The position numbers and the translations under genes were made by a program. The notes under the pieces are model-generated. The model saw nothing but the letters and a program-made list of their open reading frames with translations. It searched no databases and was not told the origin of the DNA. From Symbiodinium natans (lineage: Eukaryota > Sar > Dinophyceae > Suessiales > Symbiodiniaceae), in contig CAJNDS010001247.1 of NCBI GenBank assembly GCA_905221605.1, forward strand, positions 724,052 to 754,051: a stretch of 30,000 nt of DNA, in the 5' to 3' direction. The number at the start of each line of letters is the position of its first letter. The first letter of the stretch is position 1. Positions 1-12,900 of this stretch are shown piece after piece.

Positions 1-235
1 GCAGGGGATGCAACTAACTAACCCTATCGGGCGCCTTGGCACCTCTCAAGAAACCTGGACCCGAAGATCGGCACTCCCCTAAAACCCCCCCGTAACCCTC
101 TAAAAACCCCCCACAACGCCCTAAAACCACCCCAACCTCCCAAACCCCCCAAGAAGTTCTTGAGCATGGGGTTCCTTGGCAGTTTCGGCACCCTTGGCCC
201 TCCCCTTTTCTCGACGGCCCTGAACAAGAGCCCCA
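1..235. other. Unassigned sequence before the first telomeric array
   Basis: A C-rich stretch with degenerate CCCTAAA-like units and two non-repeat parts (about 20-80 and 150-230). Open frames exist on the minus strand but have repeat-like composition. No gene supported. Confidence 0.4.
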
Positions 236-592
236 AACCCTAAACCCTAAACCCTAAACCCTAAACCCTGAACCCTAAACCCTAAACCCTAAACCCTAAA
301 CCCTAAACCCTAAACCCTAAACCCTAAACCCTAAACCCTAAACCCTAAACCCTAAACCCTAAACCCTAAACCTAACCCTAAACCCTAAACCCTAAACCCT
401 AAACCCTAAACCCTAAACCCTAAACCCTAAACCCTAAACCCTAAACCCTAAACCCTACCCCCTACCCCCTACCCCCTACCCCCTAGACCCTAGACCCTAA
501 ACCCTAAACCCTAAACCCTAAACCCTAAACCCTAAAACCTAAACCCTAAACCCTAAACCCTAAACCCTAAACCCTAAACCCGAACCCTTTGC
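236..592. repeat. Interstitial telomeric array (CCCTAAA)n, about 45 units
   Basis: Near-perfect AACCCTA units, with short variant runs (ACCCCCT around 456-485, a single-base-deleted unit at 370). It lies inside the window between non-repeat sequences and is followed by further arrays in both directions, so it is not a chromosome end. Confidence 0.95.
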
Positions 593-864
593 AAGGGTCT
601 CTGGGTGCCTGGCTGTTCGGGTCTTGGGTTTGCTTTCATCGAACTCCGAAGCGTCTTGATGGTGGGAATTGAGGGCGGCAGCCCTAGAGCCTACGATGCA
701 ATGGTTTGGGTGGTGGCAGCGGCTGAGCGATAGTCACCGAGGGGGGGGGGGGGGAACCTATGGTAAAGAACCGCAAAACCCTAAACCCCAAACCCTAAAC
801 CCCAAACCCTATACCCTAAACCCCAAACCCTAAACCCCAAACCCCAAACCCTAAACCCTAAACG
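593..864. other. Intron-like spacer plus variant telomeric array
   Basis: 593-770 is unique sequence with a G14 run at about 741-754. 775-864 is CCCTAAA/CCCCAAA variant repeat. A minus-strand frame (AAALNSHHQDASEFDESK) is open across part of the unique region and could be a further exon, but no splice sites are convincing. Confidence 0.35.
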
Positions 865-885
865 CCTGAGGTCTGGGTTTAGGAC

Positions 886-941
886 AATAGGGCCTTGCAC
901 CAGAGGGCGGCGACCAATCGGTCCCCCAGCTCCTTGTGGCC
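886..941 (-). CDS. SCC3: Scc3/STAG exon (leftmost recognised)
   Basis: The acceptor is CCGGCCAG before 941. The frame gives HKELGDRLVAALWCKALL, which fits the family segment with LVD..W....LL that follows the ..FFLE/..LREF helix. The donor is uncertain: GTCCTAAACC at 885 or GTGCAAGG further inside the island. Weakest of the downstream exons because the match is short. Confidence 0.5.
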
Positions 942-3900
942 CTGGCCGGAAGAGCAGGATGAGGGGCAGGGAATTTAGGGTTCAGGGGGGTTTGCGGTTT
1001 AGGGTTTAGGGGTTTGGGGTTGAGGGTCTAGGCTAGGGTTTAGGGTGGAGTTTAAGGTGAAATTTAGGGCGGAAATTAGGACTTAGGGGTCTTAAGAGCT
1101 TTGCAGAGATTGAGTGAGTGGCTGATTTCCTGTTGGGCGCTTGGGTTTAGGGCTTCATTGGGTTGGAGTTGCCCACTCGCAGGACGGGGTTTGGCAAGGA
1201 TGCCTATGCTTTTAAGGCAAGTGCTTCCTTGACATGACAAAAAAGAAGAGAAAGACCTTCGAACATCCCCACCCTGCAGGCAAGGAATCCGCGAGCTCAC
1301 TTTGGGTTGGGCACTCCTGGGACACACTCAGGAATTCTCTGAAAGCACTCTGGTGTTGTTCCAAAAGAGACTCTGAGGATACTCTGGGTAGGGGGTTTGG
1401 GTGCCGAAAAATTTCCTTCATCTAACAGCCCACATCTAATAAAACAAAAACGGGGGGGGGGGGCTGTAGTTGGTCAGGGTGCCTCGTCATACTCCATCAT
1501 GAACTCCAAGAGCATGCGCAGTCGCCTTTGGAAGTGATTGTTACGGCCCCTGTGCCCTGAATTGGGAGTTAGGGTTGAGGGTTTAGGGTTTAGGGTTTAG
1601 GGTTTAGGGTTTAGGGTTTGGGGTTTAGGGTTTAGGGTTTAGGGTTTGGGGTTTAGGGTTTGGGGTTTAGGGTTAGGGCTTGGGGTTTAGGGGTAGATCC
1701 CTCATAGACCATAGACTCCGATTGTGGAGTACACTGGCTCTTCACCCCTAGCTCCTGAATCCTGAACCTATGGGAGGGGGCTCGTTCTGAAAACCCTCAC
1801 GTCTTGGCTGCACTTAGGAGGGTAGTTATAAATTAAACTTTTAGCTGCCTTATTCAGAAACCCAATAAACCCAAATAGGCTAAGGATCTGAAGTTGCAGT
1901 AAAGCACCACAAAGATATATACTCACGTGTTGTGTATGACGGCTTTTATGCCTTGCCCATGTCTGATCCCCATCAAAATCATTCAACCCCTAAGCCCTAA
2001 ACCCCAAACCCTAAACTCTAAACCCCAAACCCTAAACCCCAAACCCTAAACCCTAAACCCTGCCGGGCCGTCCTCCGCGAATCCGCCGGTGGCCCCACCG
2101 GGAGAAGGGACCCCGCAGAGAGATGGGCAGCCGCGTAGTCAAAGACGTCCTGCTTACATCTGCTTACAGGGTCTGGGGCTGAGGGCTTCGGGTCCCTGAA
2201 CCCCTAAACCCTAAAGCCTCAACCCTAAACCCTAAACCCTGAAGCCTAAATCCTAGGATTCAAGGGGGCTTTTATTGCCTAAGCCCAGTGGCACGTTAAG
2301 GGTAGTTCAGGGTTTGGGGCTTAACCTGGAGGGAAATAAACCGAAATTGGTGAGTAGTGGGCTAGGAAGGGCCAAGGTAAACCTTAACCCTACACACGAA
2401 ACCTTACATGGACACCCGAACCCAAACCCTAAAGCCCAGCTGCGTTCGCGCCGAGGTAGCTTTTTGACGCAGTTCTTTGGGCTTCGACTTTTGAAGGAGG
2501 GGGGGGTCTCCGTAGGGTTTAGGGTTTAGGGTTTAGGGTTTAGGGTTTAGGGTTTAGGGTTTAGGGTTTAGGGTTTAGGGTTTAGGGTTTAGGGTTTAGG
2601 GTGTAGGGTTCAGGGTTTAGGGTTTCGGGTTCAGGGTTCCGGGTTTAGGGTTGAGGTTGAGGGTTGAGGGTTGAGGGTTTAGGGTTTAGGGTTTAGGGAT
2701 GCCAGCCAACATCCTCAGAGAAGACGAAGCGGCTGACAAACGTGGCCGCTTCGGTACGCCGCTGTTCCTCGGAGATAAGACAGGATCTTCGAAAGCCATG
2801 AACCCCCCAGAAATCCAACCCTAAACCCTAAACCCTAAACCCTAAACCCTAAACCCTAAACCCTAAACCCGGCCTCTGGGGTTCGGCTTGAGGATTTGCG
2901 GTCTTGGGCTTCGGATTTCAGGTCTCGGGTTTGGGGGTTTTGGGGGTTTAGGGTTTAGGGTTTAGGGTTTAGGGTTTCGGGTTTAGGGTTTAGGGTTGAG
3001 GGTTTAGGGTTTGGGATTTAGGGTTTCGGGTTGAGGGTTTAGGTTTTAGGGAAAAAAAGGCTTGTGGAGGGTTAAGGCGTAGGCCTTTTTGGGAGGTTCC
3101 AGACAAGGCTCGTCCTTGTCCCAGACAAGGTCCACGATGGGGTCAAACTCGGCCTGTGCTTGGCTCTGGCTTTGAGGCTCTGTGCGCGCCTCACTTCAGC
3201 TAATTACCCTAAACCCAAAACCCTAAATCCTAAACTTGGGATGTTCCCTCTTATACTAACTGTTTCTTCATAGGGATTATAACAGGGGGTTACATAATCC
3301 CTACTAAGGACTGTTATACGCCCTAATCCCTATTGAGGACTGTTAGTATAAGGGGAACACCGTAATCCTAAATCCTAAACCTAAACTGCCTTACCCCCCT
3401 CAGCTTTCAAAAGCGAAAAATGCGCATCCCTAAACCCTCCCAACAGAAACCTCAGGTTAACCTCAGGTTAACCAGCCCAGGCCCCCCAAACCCCGCCAAA
3501 CCCTCCCAAGCCCCCGGACACACAAACTGTCAACCCTAAACCCTAACCCCTCAACCTTGGACCTTGACCTTGAACCCCTAAACTCTAAACCCTGAACTCC
3601 CTAAACTCGCTAAACTCCCAAAACTCGCTAAACCTAAATTCCCTAAACTCCCTGACCTCCCTGAAATCCCTGAACTCCCCGATCCGTAAAACCCTAAACT
3701 CTCTAAACCCTAAACTCCCTAAACTCTAAACCCCAAACCCGCCTCGCCCAACTTCCCGAGCTCGGCCAGCACCACGGCGCAGCGCAGCGCCGCGGCGCTG
3801 GCGGCCGGATCCACGTCGTTGCAGCGCTTGAGGACCTGCGGGCCTCCGTTAGTTTAGGGGTTTTGGGGTTTGGGGTTTAGGGTTTAGGGTTTAGGGTTCA

Positions 3901-6900
3901 GGGTTCAGGGTTTAGGGGCTTAGGGGCTTAGGGTTTAGGGCTTGGAAATCTTAAGCCTCGGTCGTCGGGACTTTGAGGGTGGTCGGATTTCCGGCATCTC
4001 GGGGAAAGGATTCTGCCCTGGCGGTTCATTCCCCCGGGCTTCGGCTTGCAAGGATTGGTGTTTAGGGTGTAGGAAAACATCCTAACCCTAAACCCTAAAC
4101 CCTGAACCCTAAACCCTAAACCCTAAACCCTAAGCCCTAAGCCCTAAGCCCTAAACCCTAAACCCTACACCCGCGACAAGTTCTGGGCGCCCAGCAGATG
4201 TCTGCCGCCAGAGCCCGGACCTGCCACAGCTTGCAACTGTGGGGGGTTCAGGTTTAAGGCCCCAGGGCTCTGGAGCCCCTAAGCCCTATAAACCCCAAAC
4301 CCTAAACCCTAAACCCCCAAGCCCTATAAACCCCAAACCCTAAACCCTAAACCCTAAACCCTAAACCCTAAACCCTAAACCCTAAACCCTAAATTCATTT
4401 ACAAGGGACTACATTCGGGCATCTTATTCTGGCCTAACAACCTACTGAAGATACCCCAAACTCACGCGCCGGCCTCCTCTCCCCCCGGGTCCGTGCGTAG
4501 CATGGCCGTGAGGGCCGTGAGCGCCGCCGCGCGCACCTGTCCGGGGGGTTGGGGCTCCGGCTTCAGGGTTTTAGGGTTTAGGGTTTAGGGTTTTAGGGTT
4601 TAGGGATTAGGGTTTAGGGATTCAGGGTGTAGGGATTTAGGGTTCAGGGTTTTCGGGTTTAAGGCTCAGGGTTGAGGATTTAGGGATCAGGGCCGATTAG
4701 GGTTTAGGGATTAAGGGTTTTAGGGGTCAGGATTCAGGCTTCGGGGTTTTAAGGCTCAGGGTTGAGGATTTAGGGATTTGGGTTTAGAGTTTAGAGGTTA
4801 GGGATTAGGGCTTAGGGGTTAGGATGTCGGTTTCGGGTTTAGGCTTTAGGGTTCAGGGTTGAATGAGGATGTCTAAGATGTAGGGTTGCAGGCTGAGGGG
4901 GTTTGGGCCTGGAGGGCAACGATTTAGGGCTTCCGATCCTCGGAGGCTTTTGAAGAGATTGTGGGAAGCAGCTGATGGCTGCTACCTCCAGATGCATGGC
5001 CTTCAGCAACCCCTAAACCTTAAACCCTGAACCCTAAACCCTGAACCCTAAACCCTAGACCCTAAACCCTTAAACCCTCAACCCTCAATTAAACCCTCAA
5101 CCCCGAAGCACTCAACCCCTAGAACCCTTTTTCGAGTCGCCGTTGCCCGTAGGCTTGAGGGCTTAGGTGGTCTGAGGGTTTAGGGTTTAGGGTTTAGGGT
5201 TTAGGGTTTAGGATTTGGGGTTTAGGGCTTAGGGTTTAGGATTTGGGGTTTAGGGTTTAGAGTTTAGGGTTTAGGGTTTAGGGTTTGGGGTTTAGGGTTT
5301 AGGGTTTAGGGCTTATAACGCCCTGGGAGCTGGACCCCACACCCACAACCCAGAAAGCACGTGAAACACAACGCCGGCCTACTCGAAACCATGACCCCTA
5401 GTCATCATAATTCCACACTGTGCTCAGGGCTTTGGGGTTCATAGTTTAAGCGTTAGGGTTTAGGGTTTAGGGTTTAGGGTTTAGGGTTCAGGGTTTAGGG
5501 TTTAGGGTTTAGGGTTTAGGGTTTAGGGTTTAGGGTTTAGGGTTTAGGGTAACCATACTTGGGCTTCCAGGTTGGGCTCAGGGCTTGGGGGTTCAGATTT
5601 TAGGGTAATCTAGACCCAGGAGGAACCTAGGAATAAGAAGGGTACCCTTTTTGGTTTTTTAAGGGGATTAAAAGGGAACCCCAACTCCAAACAGAGGAAA
5701 TAAGGGCCTACTCCGGGTCCTAGGAATCCGGAACAGCCCTGAACCCTAAACCCTAAACCCTAAACCCTTAGGGTAATCCGGAACTCGGTAATCCAGACCT
5801 TGGCATCTGGGTCGTTGGTCGCCAAGTGCAGGTGCTGCTTCCACATCGCCTCCCAGACGCTGCAGCAGAGGATCCTAGCCTACGGGTTTAGGGTTTAGGG
5901 TATCTAGGGTTTAGGGTTTAGGGTTTAGGGTTTAGGGTTTAGGGTTTGGGGTTTGGGGTTTGGGGTTTGGGGTTTGGGGTTTGGGGTTTGGGGTTTGGGG
6001 TTTGGGGTTTGGGGTTTGGGGTTTGGGGTTTGGGGTTTGGGGTTTGGGGTTTGGGGTTTGGGGTTTAGGGTAACCATACTTAGGGTTTAGGGTTTAGGGT
6101 ACTTATTAGCCAACTATGACCGTACTTATAACCCACTTGTAAGCCCCTGAAGTGCCCTAATACGGTTTTTAGGCACAGTGATACGTACAGTTCTAGCTGG
6201 TTAATAAGTACCCTGAACCTCCCAGTCCAGGATCCTGGCCTACCTCCACCTTCCCCCCCGTCCTGGGTTTAGGGTTTAGGGTTTAGGGTTTAGGGTTTAG
6301 GGTTTAGGGTTTAGGGTTTAGGGTTTAGGTTTAGGGTTTAGGGTTTAGGGTTTAGGGTTTAAGGTTTAGGGTATTGGGTATTAGGGTTTAGGATTTAGGG
6401 TTTAGGGTACTACCTCAGCTGAAGCTTATTCGGGCCTGGCAAGTGGCAGTTCGCGCGGGCAAGAAGTACTCTTAACTGTGGAACAGTAAGCTGCGCGAAT
6501 CAAGTCCTGACTTATCATCGGACCGACCTAAGCTGCTTTGAAAAACCTAGCGCCCGGCTGAGAAGCATGCGCAGCATCAAGGTTCTACAGTTGCTTGTCT
6601 CGAGGGTCCAGATGCTCATTGCCGCGCATCTGCGCAAAAAAATGCCAACCCTAATCGCACCCTGACACCCAAACGGAACGCTCGTGGTAACACTTTCGCC
6701 TGGCGAGCTGCTTGCGCATCAGCTTTGGTCCATCGGTCGAGGGCCTGAGTCCACAGAGAGGAGGCTGAACCGAGGCTTATGGGATTCATAGGATTGGGGT
6801 CTTCTGGAGCTTTTAGGGTGCAAAGCTGTTAAACCCTAAGCCAGAAAACTAAACCCAAAACCCCGAACTCGCGGCTTTAGGATACACGAATCGAGGTTTT

Positions 6901-9900
6901 GGCTCGGGGTCTTTCTGTTCTACGACACGCTAGGCTAAAGTCCAAAGTACAGTAAACTGCCAACCGGACTCTCCATGTTCCCCCATGCACCCCATGCGAT
7001 TCGCCCTGCGTCTTGGCGGCAAACTCGATAAGCCGCAACCCTACAAATCATCCAAAGAAGGGGCCTAAACCCTAAACTGCAGCTTTTCATGCCTACTCGC
7101 TCTTCCACAGCTTTTAGTAGACAATCCCGCCAAGGGTTAAGGGGGGTTGTAAGGTATCGTTTTCCCGCATTCCCAAATAAGAAGTATCAAGTAGAACCCT
7201 AAACCCTAAACCCTCAACCTGAGCTTAAAGATTGAGCTTTTGGGAACCTTTTGAGGCTTAGGGCTCAGGCCACAGGCCATTAAAAGGGCCTCCCAAACCT
7301 AAACCCTAAACCCTAAACCCTAAACCCCATGGCACGTATAAGTAGGGCCTAACACGCCGAAGCCCTGAGCCTCAAAATCCGAACGGGTTGGGATCATCCA
7401 CTGCATTTTCTACTGAAATACCTGTACGTTGATACACGCCCCTCAAGCCGTGATACCCTAAACCCTAAACCCTAAACCCTAAACCCTAAACCCTAAACCC
7501 TAAACCCTAAACCCTAAACCCTAAACCCTAAACCCTAAACCCTAAACCCTAAACCCTAAACCCTAAACCCTAAACCCTAACCCTAAAGCCCTAAAACCCT
7601 AAACCCTAAAACCCTAAACCCTAAAACCCTAAACCCTAAAGCCCTAAACCCGAGACCCCAAGCCCGAAACTACCCCAACAAGAAGGCCTCCACGCAGCTC
7701 TTGCGGATCTCTGGGTCGACATCCTCGCGGCTGGGGAGGGTTCAGGGCTTAGGGACGTCGGGGTTTAGGGCTTAGGGTTTTAGGGGTTTAGGGGTTTGGG
7801 GGTTTCGCGCTTTGAGTTTAGGGCTTCTTCTCTTCAGAGGGGGGTTGGCTCGGTATACATACCCCTAGTCCCACATAGTCGCAGCAGTGCCTAGTTCACA
7901 GCCCGCACAAACCCAAAACCCTGAACCAGTAAGCCTCTTTTGACAACAGCGTTTTCCGAATGAATCGCACACTGCGGGCCAACCCTAAACCCTAAACCCT
8001 AAACCCCAAACCCCCTAAACCCTAAACCCTAAACCCTAAACCCTAAACCCCTACCAAAGGCGCAGCGTGCTGCCGAGAACAGGGGTCCTTGCTTCGGTGC
8101 CTGAGCAACGCCTCGCCCAGGCCTTGGCTCAAAAAAGGAGTTGTTTTTTGGATTAGGGTTTAGGGTTTAGGGTTTAGGGTTTAGGGTTTAGGGTTTAGGG
8201 TTTAGGGTTTAGGGTTTAGGGTTTAGGGTTTAGGGTTTTGGGTTTTGGGTTTAGGGTTTAGGGTTCGGGATACCTGAGAGCAAAAAAAAGGCTCCTATGA
8301 AGGCTCCCAGACTGTGGTCTTCAGCCTTCTGATGTAGAGGACTGCGCGACTGGTTTCCACCGGCAGGGTACGGCGCAAGCTCTTGCAGATGTGCTGCTCA
8401 CTGCTGGGCCGCGATAGGCACGGTTGCCCACAGCTTCCCACTACACAGGCAAGAGAAGCACAGGGCGGCGATAGGCACGGTTGCCCACGGCTGCCCACTA
8501 TACAAGCAAGAGACCACTCACGTCGTTGTTGCAAAGCTTAGGGAAAGTTCGAGGCTGCAGCATCCGCATAACATGGGACTAGTTTCCTGAGGAACAAGGA
8601 ACATGAACAGTGCGATTGCACGCTGCAACGGGTCCTAGGCAGCTAGCTTAGATCTGATGTGACCTCGTAGCACCGGGGATTCCTGCCCTTGCGCGAGTCG
8701 CGGGTGGACTGGCTCACTGCATCTGACGGCTTGTAGCGCCGGGTCATGCACAGGAATGTTCTGTTCACCTCCATCCAGTCTGCAAACTCCTCCGAAGAAG
8801 TTGCGTCAGAAGATTGCTCGGCGAGGTTCTCGGAGGAGGAGGCTGGGAGGTCGAACGACTCCATGGCATCTGGCTGCACCTTGCACTGTTTCCGCACGGG
8901 GAGCTGCGACTGGACCTGTTCAAGCAAGTGTCTGAGGCTGTCAGAGATGACCACGTGGCTAGCCTTCAATGGCTCGGCACGTCTTTCTAACTCCTGGAGG
9001 ACACGAGCATACCTTACTTCTCCAATAACCAAGGGGAAAAAAGGTTAAACTTTATTATTCCTACTAAATAAGGGAACCCAAAAAGTTTACAGTTCAGCTG
9101 TTGGAGAAGTAAGATACTGGTGGGGCCACACGAAAACCTTGGCTCCGTGGTGCCGCCCCTCCAGCACCAAAGCGCGGCCTTCTTGAGCCATCTGCTCCCG
9201 GATAGTCTTCAACTCGGGTCCGGTCAACAGCTTCGAGACGAACTCCTTGGGGGTGGAGCTGAAGGGGATAATCCATACCTTCTCTTCTTCCGCCGCCTCC
9301 TGCTCCTCCTTCACTTGGGCTTCGAGGGCGGGGTCCTCGTGTTGGGACAGCGTCGAAGTCAGGATCCGCTCTACCACGCGGTCGGCCCAGTCATGCTCTG
9401 CTTGCTCGCGGAGAAGCTCGGGGTCGCGAACCGCAGGCACATCTGCGGCGTAGTGGGAGTGCTCCTCAGCTCTGATATCTAGTTACCCCTAGACATGCTG
9501 TGCACTGACCCAAAGATTATACTTATGTAAGCCCAGTACCTGCGCAACCGACACGGCGGCTGCCTCCTCTTCAATGATCGCTGCAGGATTCAACACTAGT
9601 CCTCCAGCATGGTGTTGCCAAGGACTGGGGCTTGGGACCGCCACGGGGCCCAATTTCGCCGGCAAACCGTATCCTTCGCGTAGTCGGCCAAGAGTCACAA
9701 GCTCACCATTGGGCTTCACTGCACAAGTCAGTCCATCTCCGGCTGCGACGGCGACAACTGGCCCAAGATCATCCGGCACATCGCATTCTCCCCACTGGTT
9801 TCTCCCGAAGCAGGCCAACTGTCCGTTTGCCTTAATGACGCAGGTGTGTGTATCTGAAGTTGCCACTGAGACAACTGGCCCCAGCCCTGGCGGCACGGGC

Positions 9901-12900
9901 CGTGGGAACCGAAAGAAGGAGAGAATATGCCCGAAGTGCCCGAAGCAGACGAGGTCTCCATTTGCCTTCACCGCGCATATGTGGTGAGAACCTGCAGCCA
10001 CAGCAACTACTGGCCCCAAGTCTGGCGGCTTACGTTGCGGAACTCTTCCCCAGCACACCAGCTCACCATTCGACTTGATAGCACAAGTGAATTTGCTGCC
10101 AGCTGCAACTGCGATTGCTGGGCCTAGGTCCTTTGGCACACTGCAGCAGCCCTTGCAACCCCTGCCAAAACATACAACTCTGCCGTCCGCTTGCAGCACG
10201 CACGTGTGACTCATCCCGGCAGCAACACCTACTACTGGACCCAGGTGTGGTGGCACATTGCACGCAGAGGCTGCATACTCTGCGCCAAAGCACACAACTT
10301 CACCGTCTTCTTTCAACACACATGTGTGCATGTCTCCTTCTGCCACCGACACCACGGAGCCCAGAGTTGGCGGAACCCCACGGTACATCACCATGCGCAT
10401 GTGTAAACGACAATCAAGCTCACCGTTCCTTTGGACTATGCTGACGCTGGACCCTCCAGCGTCCACGTTCACTTTTGGAGGAGTCCTCATGGACAACAGA
10501 GGCAGAACCACCGCGTCGAAAACCCATCTCAACTGCTGAACACATCCTTGCTTCAGCCGATCATGAAGAACCCAAGACAGGTGGTGCAGATCTTTCTCCA
10601 AAACATGGATGCCCCGACTTTTCATGAACACCCAATCTGCCATTGTCATTCTTCTGGCATGCCTGGTCCATGCACCCCACGTCTCCTGACGATCGAAAGG
10701 GCTTGTGTCCAAGCGTTCGGGGCTGGACGCCTTGGAAGCTGTAGGCAGCAGGAAACCGCGTCTAAATGTGCCTTGACGTTGTTGCTGAGATGAAAGACGT
10801 GGTTCCTTCTGTTCGGAGCCGGATGCCTGGGGAGCTATTGGCAGCAAGAAACCTCGTCTCAATGTGCCCTGACGTTGTTGCTTTTGGGATGACAGACTTG
10901 GTCCCTGTTGCTTGGAGCCGGATGCCTGGGGATGTGTGGACAGGAGGAAGCCGCGGCGCATGGCGACCAAGATTGCCTCAGCCTGCTACCTTGGGCACTG
11001 CACGCTGCGAATCTCATTCGCGCAGATCAAAACACCCTTGAGAGCCCTTAAGACCCTCAACGTTGCACCAAGAGGCACCCTCATCTTCATCGGCACCCCA
11101 AGGGGACTTCAACCCTGAACCCTAAAAACCCTAAAACCCTAAACCCCTAAACCCCTAAGCCCTAAACCCTAAACCCTAAACCCTAAACCCTAAACCCTAA
11201 ACCCTAAACCCTAAACCCCTATGCCCTAAACCCTAGACCACAGGGTTTAGGGGGGTCTTCAGGGCCCCGGCTGTCACGAGCAGCCTCCAGGTTTCGCAAG
11301 CTCGACCTGCAACTCTTGAGCAGAGCTTTTGGGGGGGGGGGGGAGCGGCCTAGAGCCCTCGGTTTAGGGGGGCGCTTAGGAGGGTTTAGGAGGGTTTGGG
11401 GTGTAGCTTTGGGGGGCAGGTTTCGAGCCTCAGGTTTTGGCGGTTTAGGGTTTTGGGTTTGGGGTGCAAGGTTTGGGGTTTGGGGGGTTAAGGGTTTAGG
11501 GTTTTCAGAGAGCTTTAGGGGACATGAGAGGGCCGGAGTGCCCTGTATAGGCTGCCACGGCTTGGAGTCCGCCATGCAACCCATGCTCCATCCAGCAGGC
11601 AGCTGCCAAGAAGGCACCATTTTGTTGGCAACATCGGGAGTTTGAGACAACTTACGCCCCTCCCCGCCAAAAAGAGAAAACAAATGAGACACTGAACCAC
11701 CGAGACGGCCTAGCCTAGCCTCCCAATTCTCCAGATCCTGCCGACACGGGTCTAGGCCAACCTGGGCTCCGAAACCTACCCTGAACCTGAGTTGAGGTTT
11801 GGGGCTCAGGGTGCTGAATCGTACTCCGGTCTTAGGGCTTCATCAGGGTTAGGGTTGAGGACTAAGGGCTAAGGGCTAAGGCTAAGGGTTTAGGGTTTAG
11901 GGTTTAGGGTTTAGGGTTTAGGGTTTAGGGCTTAGGGTTTAGGGTTTAGGGTTTAGGGTTTAGGGTTTAGGGTTTAGGGTTTAGGGTTTAGGGTTTAGGG
12001 TTTAGGGTTTAGGGTTTAGGGTTTAGGGTTTAGGGTTTAGGGTTTAGGGCTCAGGGGTTGGAGGTTTAGGGTTTACTTAGGGTTTAGGGTTTAGGGCCCC
12101 TGAAATCAACCCCAAACAGCGGGTGAAATCCTGACACACCCGAGGCGTGGCTTGCCTGGTGTGCTCCAGCTCCTCTTTGAGAGACCGCAGAGCAGCACCC
12201 TGCTGGGTTTAGTTTAGGGGTCCTGCTTTCGGGTTTACGGGTTTAGGGTCTCGGGTTTAGGGGTTTGGGGGCTTAGGGTTTAGGGTTTAGGGTTTAGGGT
12301 TTAGGGTTTAGGGTTTAGGGTTTAGGGCTTCGGGTTGAGGATTTCGGGTTTGGGACTTAGGATGCAGGAGGTGCAGGGGGGTGGGGATCCCGAGTCCCTA
12401 AACTCTTCCAAGCCCGGCGCAAAATTTGGCCACCTCAATGGCGACAATTAAGCGTGTGGAGTGGCCCAAACAAAAACCCCCCCTGGTTCTTCCCACCGAG
12501 TAGGGAATGAGGAAATGAGGGTCCTATATACTTCCTGTAAGGGACTAGATAGAGGCCTCATTCAAATCATTCGCTACTAAGAGCCAGCCAGAAAACATGG
12601 TTTAGGGTCTACATATTTTACATACTTGTTAAGTGCCTGTGCCAAGGATGCACTAAACCCAGACCCTGCAAGCCCAGCCTTTCCTTGGCAGCCGAGGAAC
12701 CATATCATAACAAGGTGACCCTTTTTGTTTGGTTGGCTACTTTATACGGGAACCCTGAGCAAAAAGATTGAAAAAAAAAACGTACCACTGGGCTGCCAAG
12801 TTTAAGTTTTGCGGTTTCGAGGTTGGGGCTTGGGGTGGAGTGTCGGGCTTGACCCTGTATAGGTACCATTTTGCAACGAAATTTCGGCTAAAGAAAAGGG

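Noticed and set aside
236-592. True chromosome end (telomere) at the left of the window
   Set aside because: Non-repeat sequence lies on both sides and similar arrays in both orientations occur across all 30 kb, so these are interstitial.
1212-1425. Overlapping 60-80-codon frames on both strands
   Set aside because: Intron position in the Scc3/STAG gene; neither frame has family-like content or good borders.
2699-2816. Unique island open on both strands (plus frame contains ANILREDEAADKRGRFG)
   Set aside because: The flanking repeats run TTTAGGG to CCCTAAA, and exon 3085 to exon 2149 already join in phase without it. Kept only as unassigned.
6411-6830. tRNA or small nuclear RNA gene
   Set aside because: No A and B box pair, no cloverleaf and no snRNA core motifs were found on reading both strands.
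6890-6915. Spliced-leader-like TTTTGGCTC
   Set aside because: It lacks the rest of the conserved dinoflagellate leader and a donor GT after it; a chance match of nine bases.
9120-10793. Several plus-strand open frames of 60-137 codons opposite the RCC1-repeat gene
   Set aside because: They are antisense shadows of a GC-rich coding region; the minus strand gives the coherent protein.
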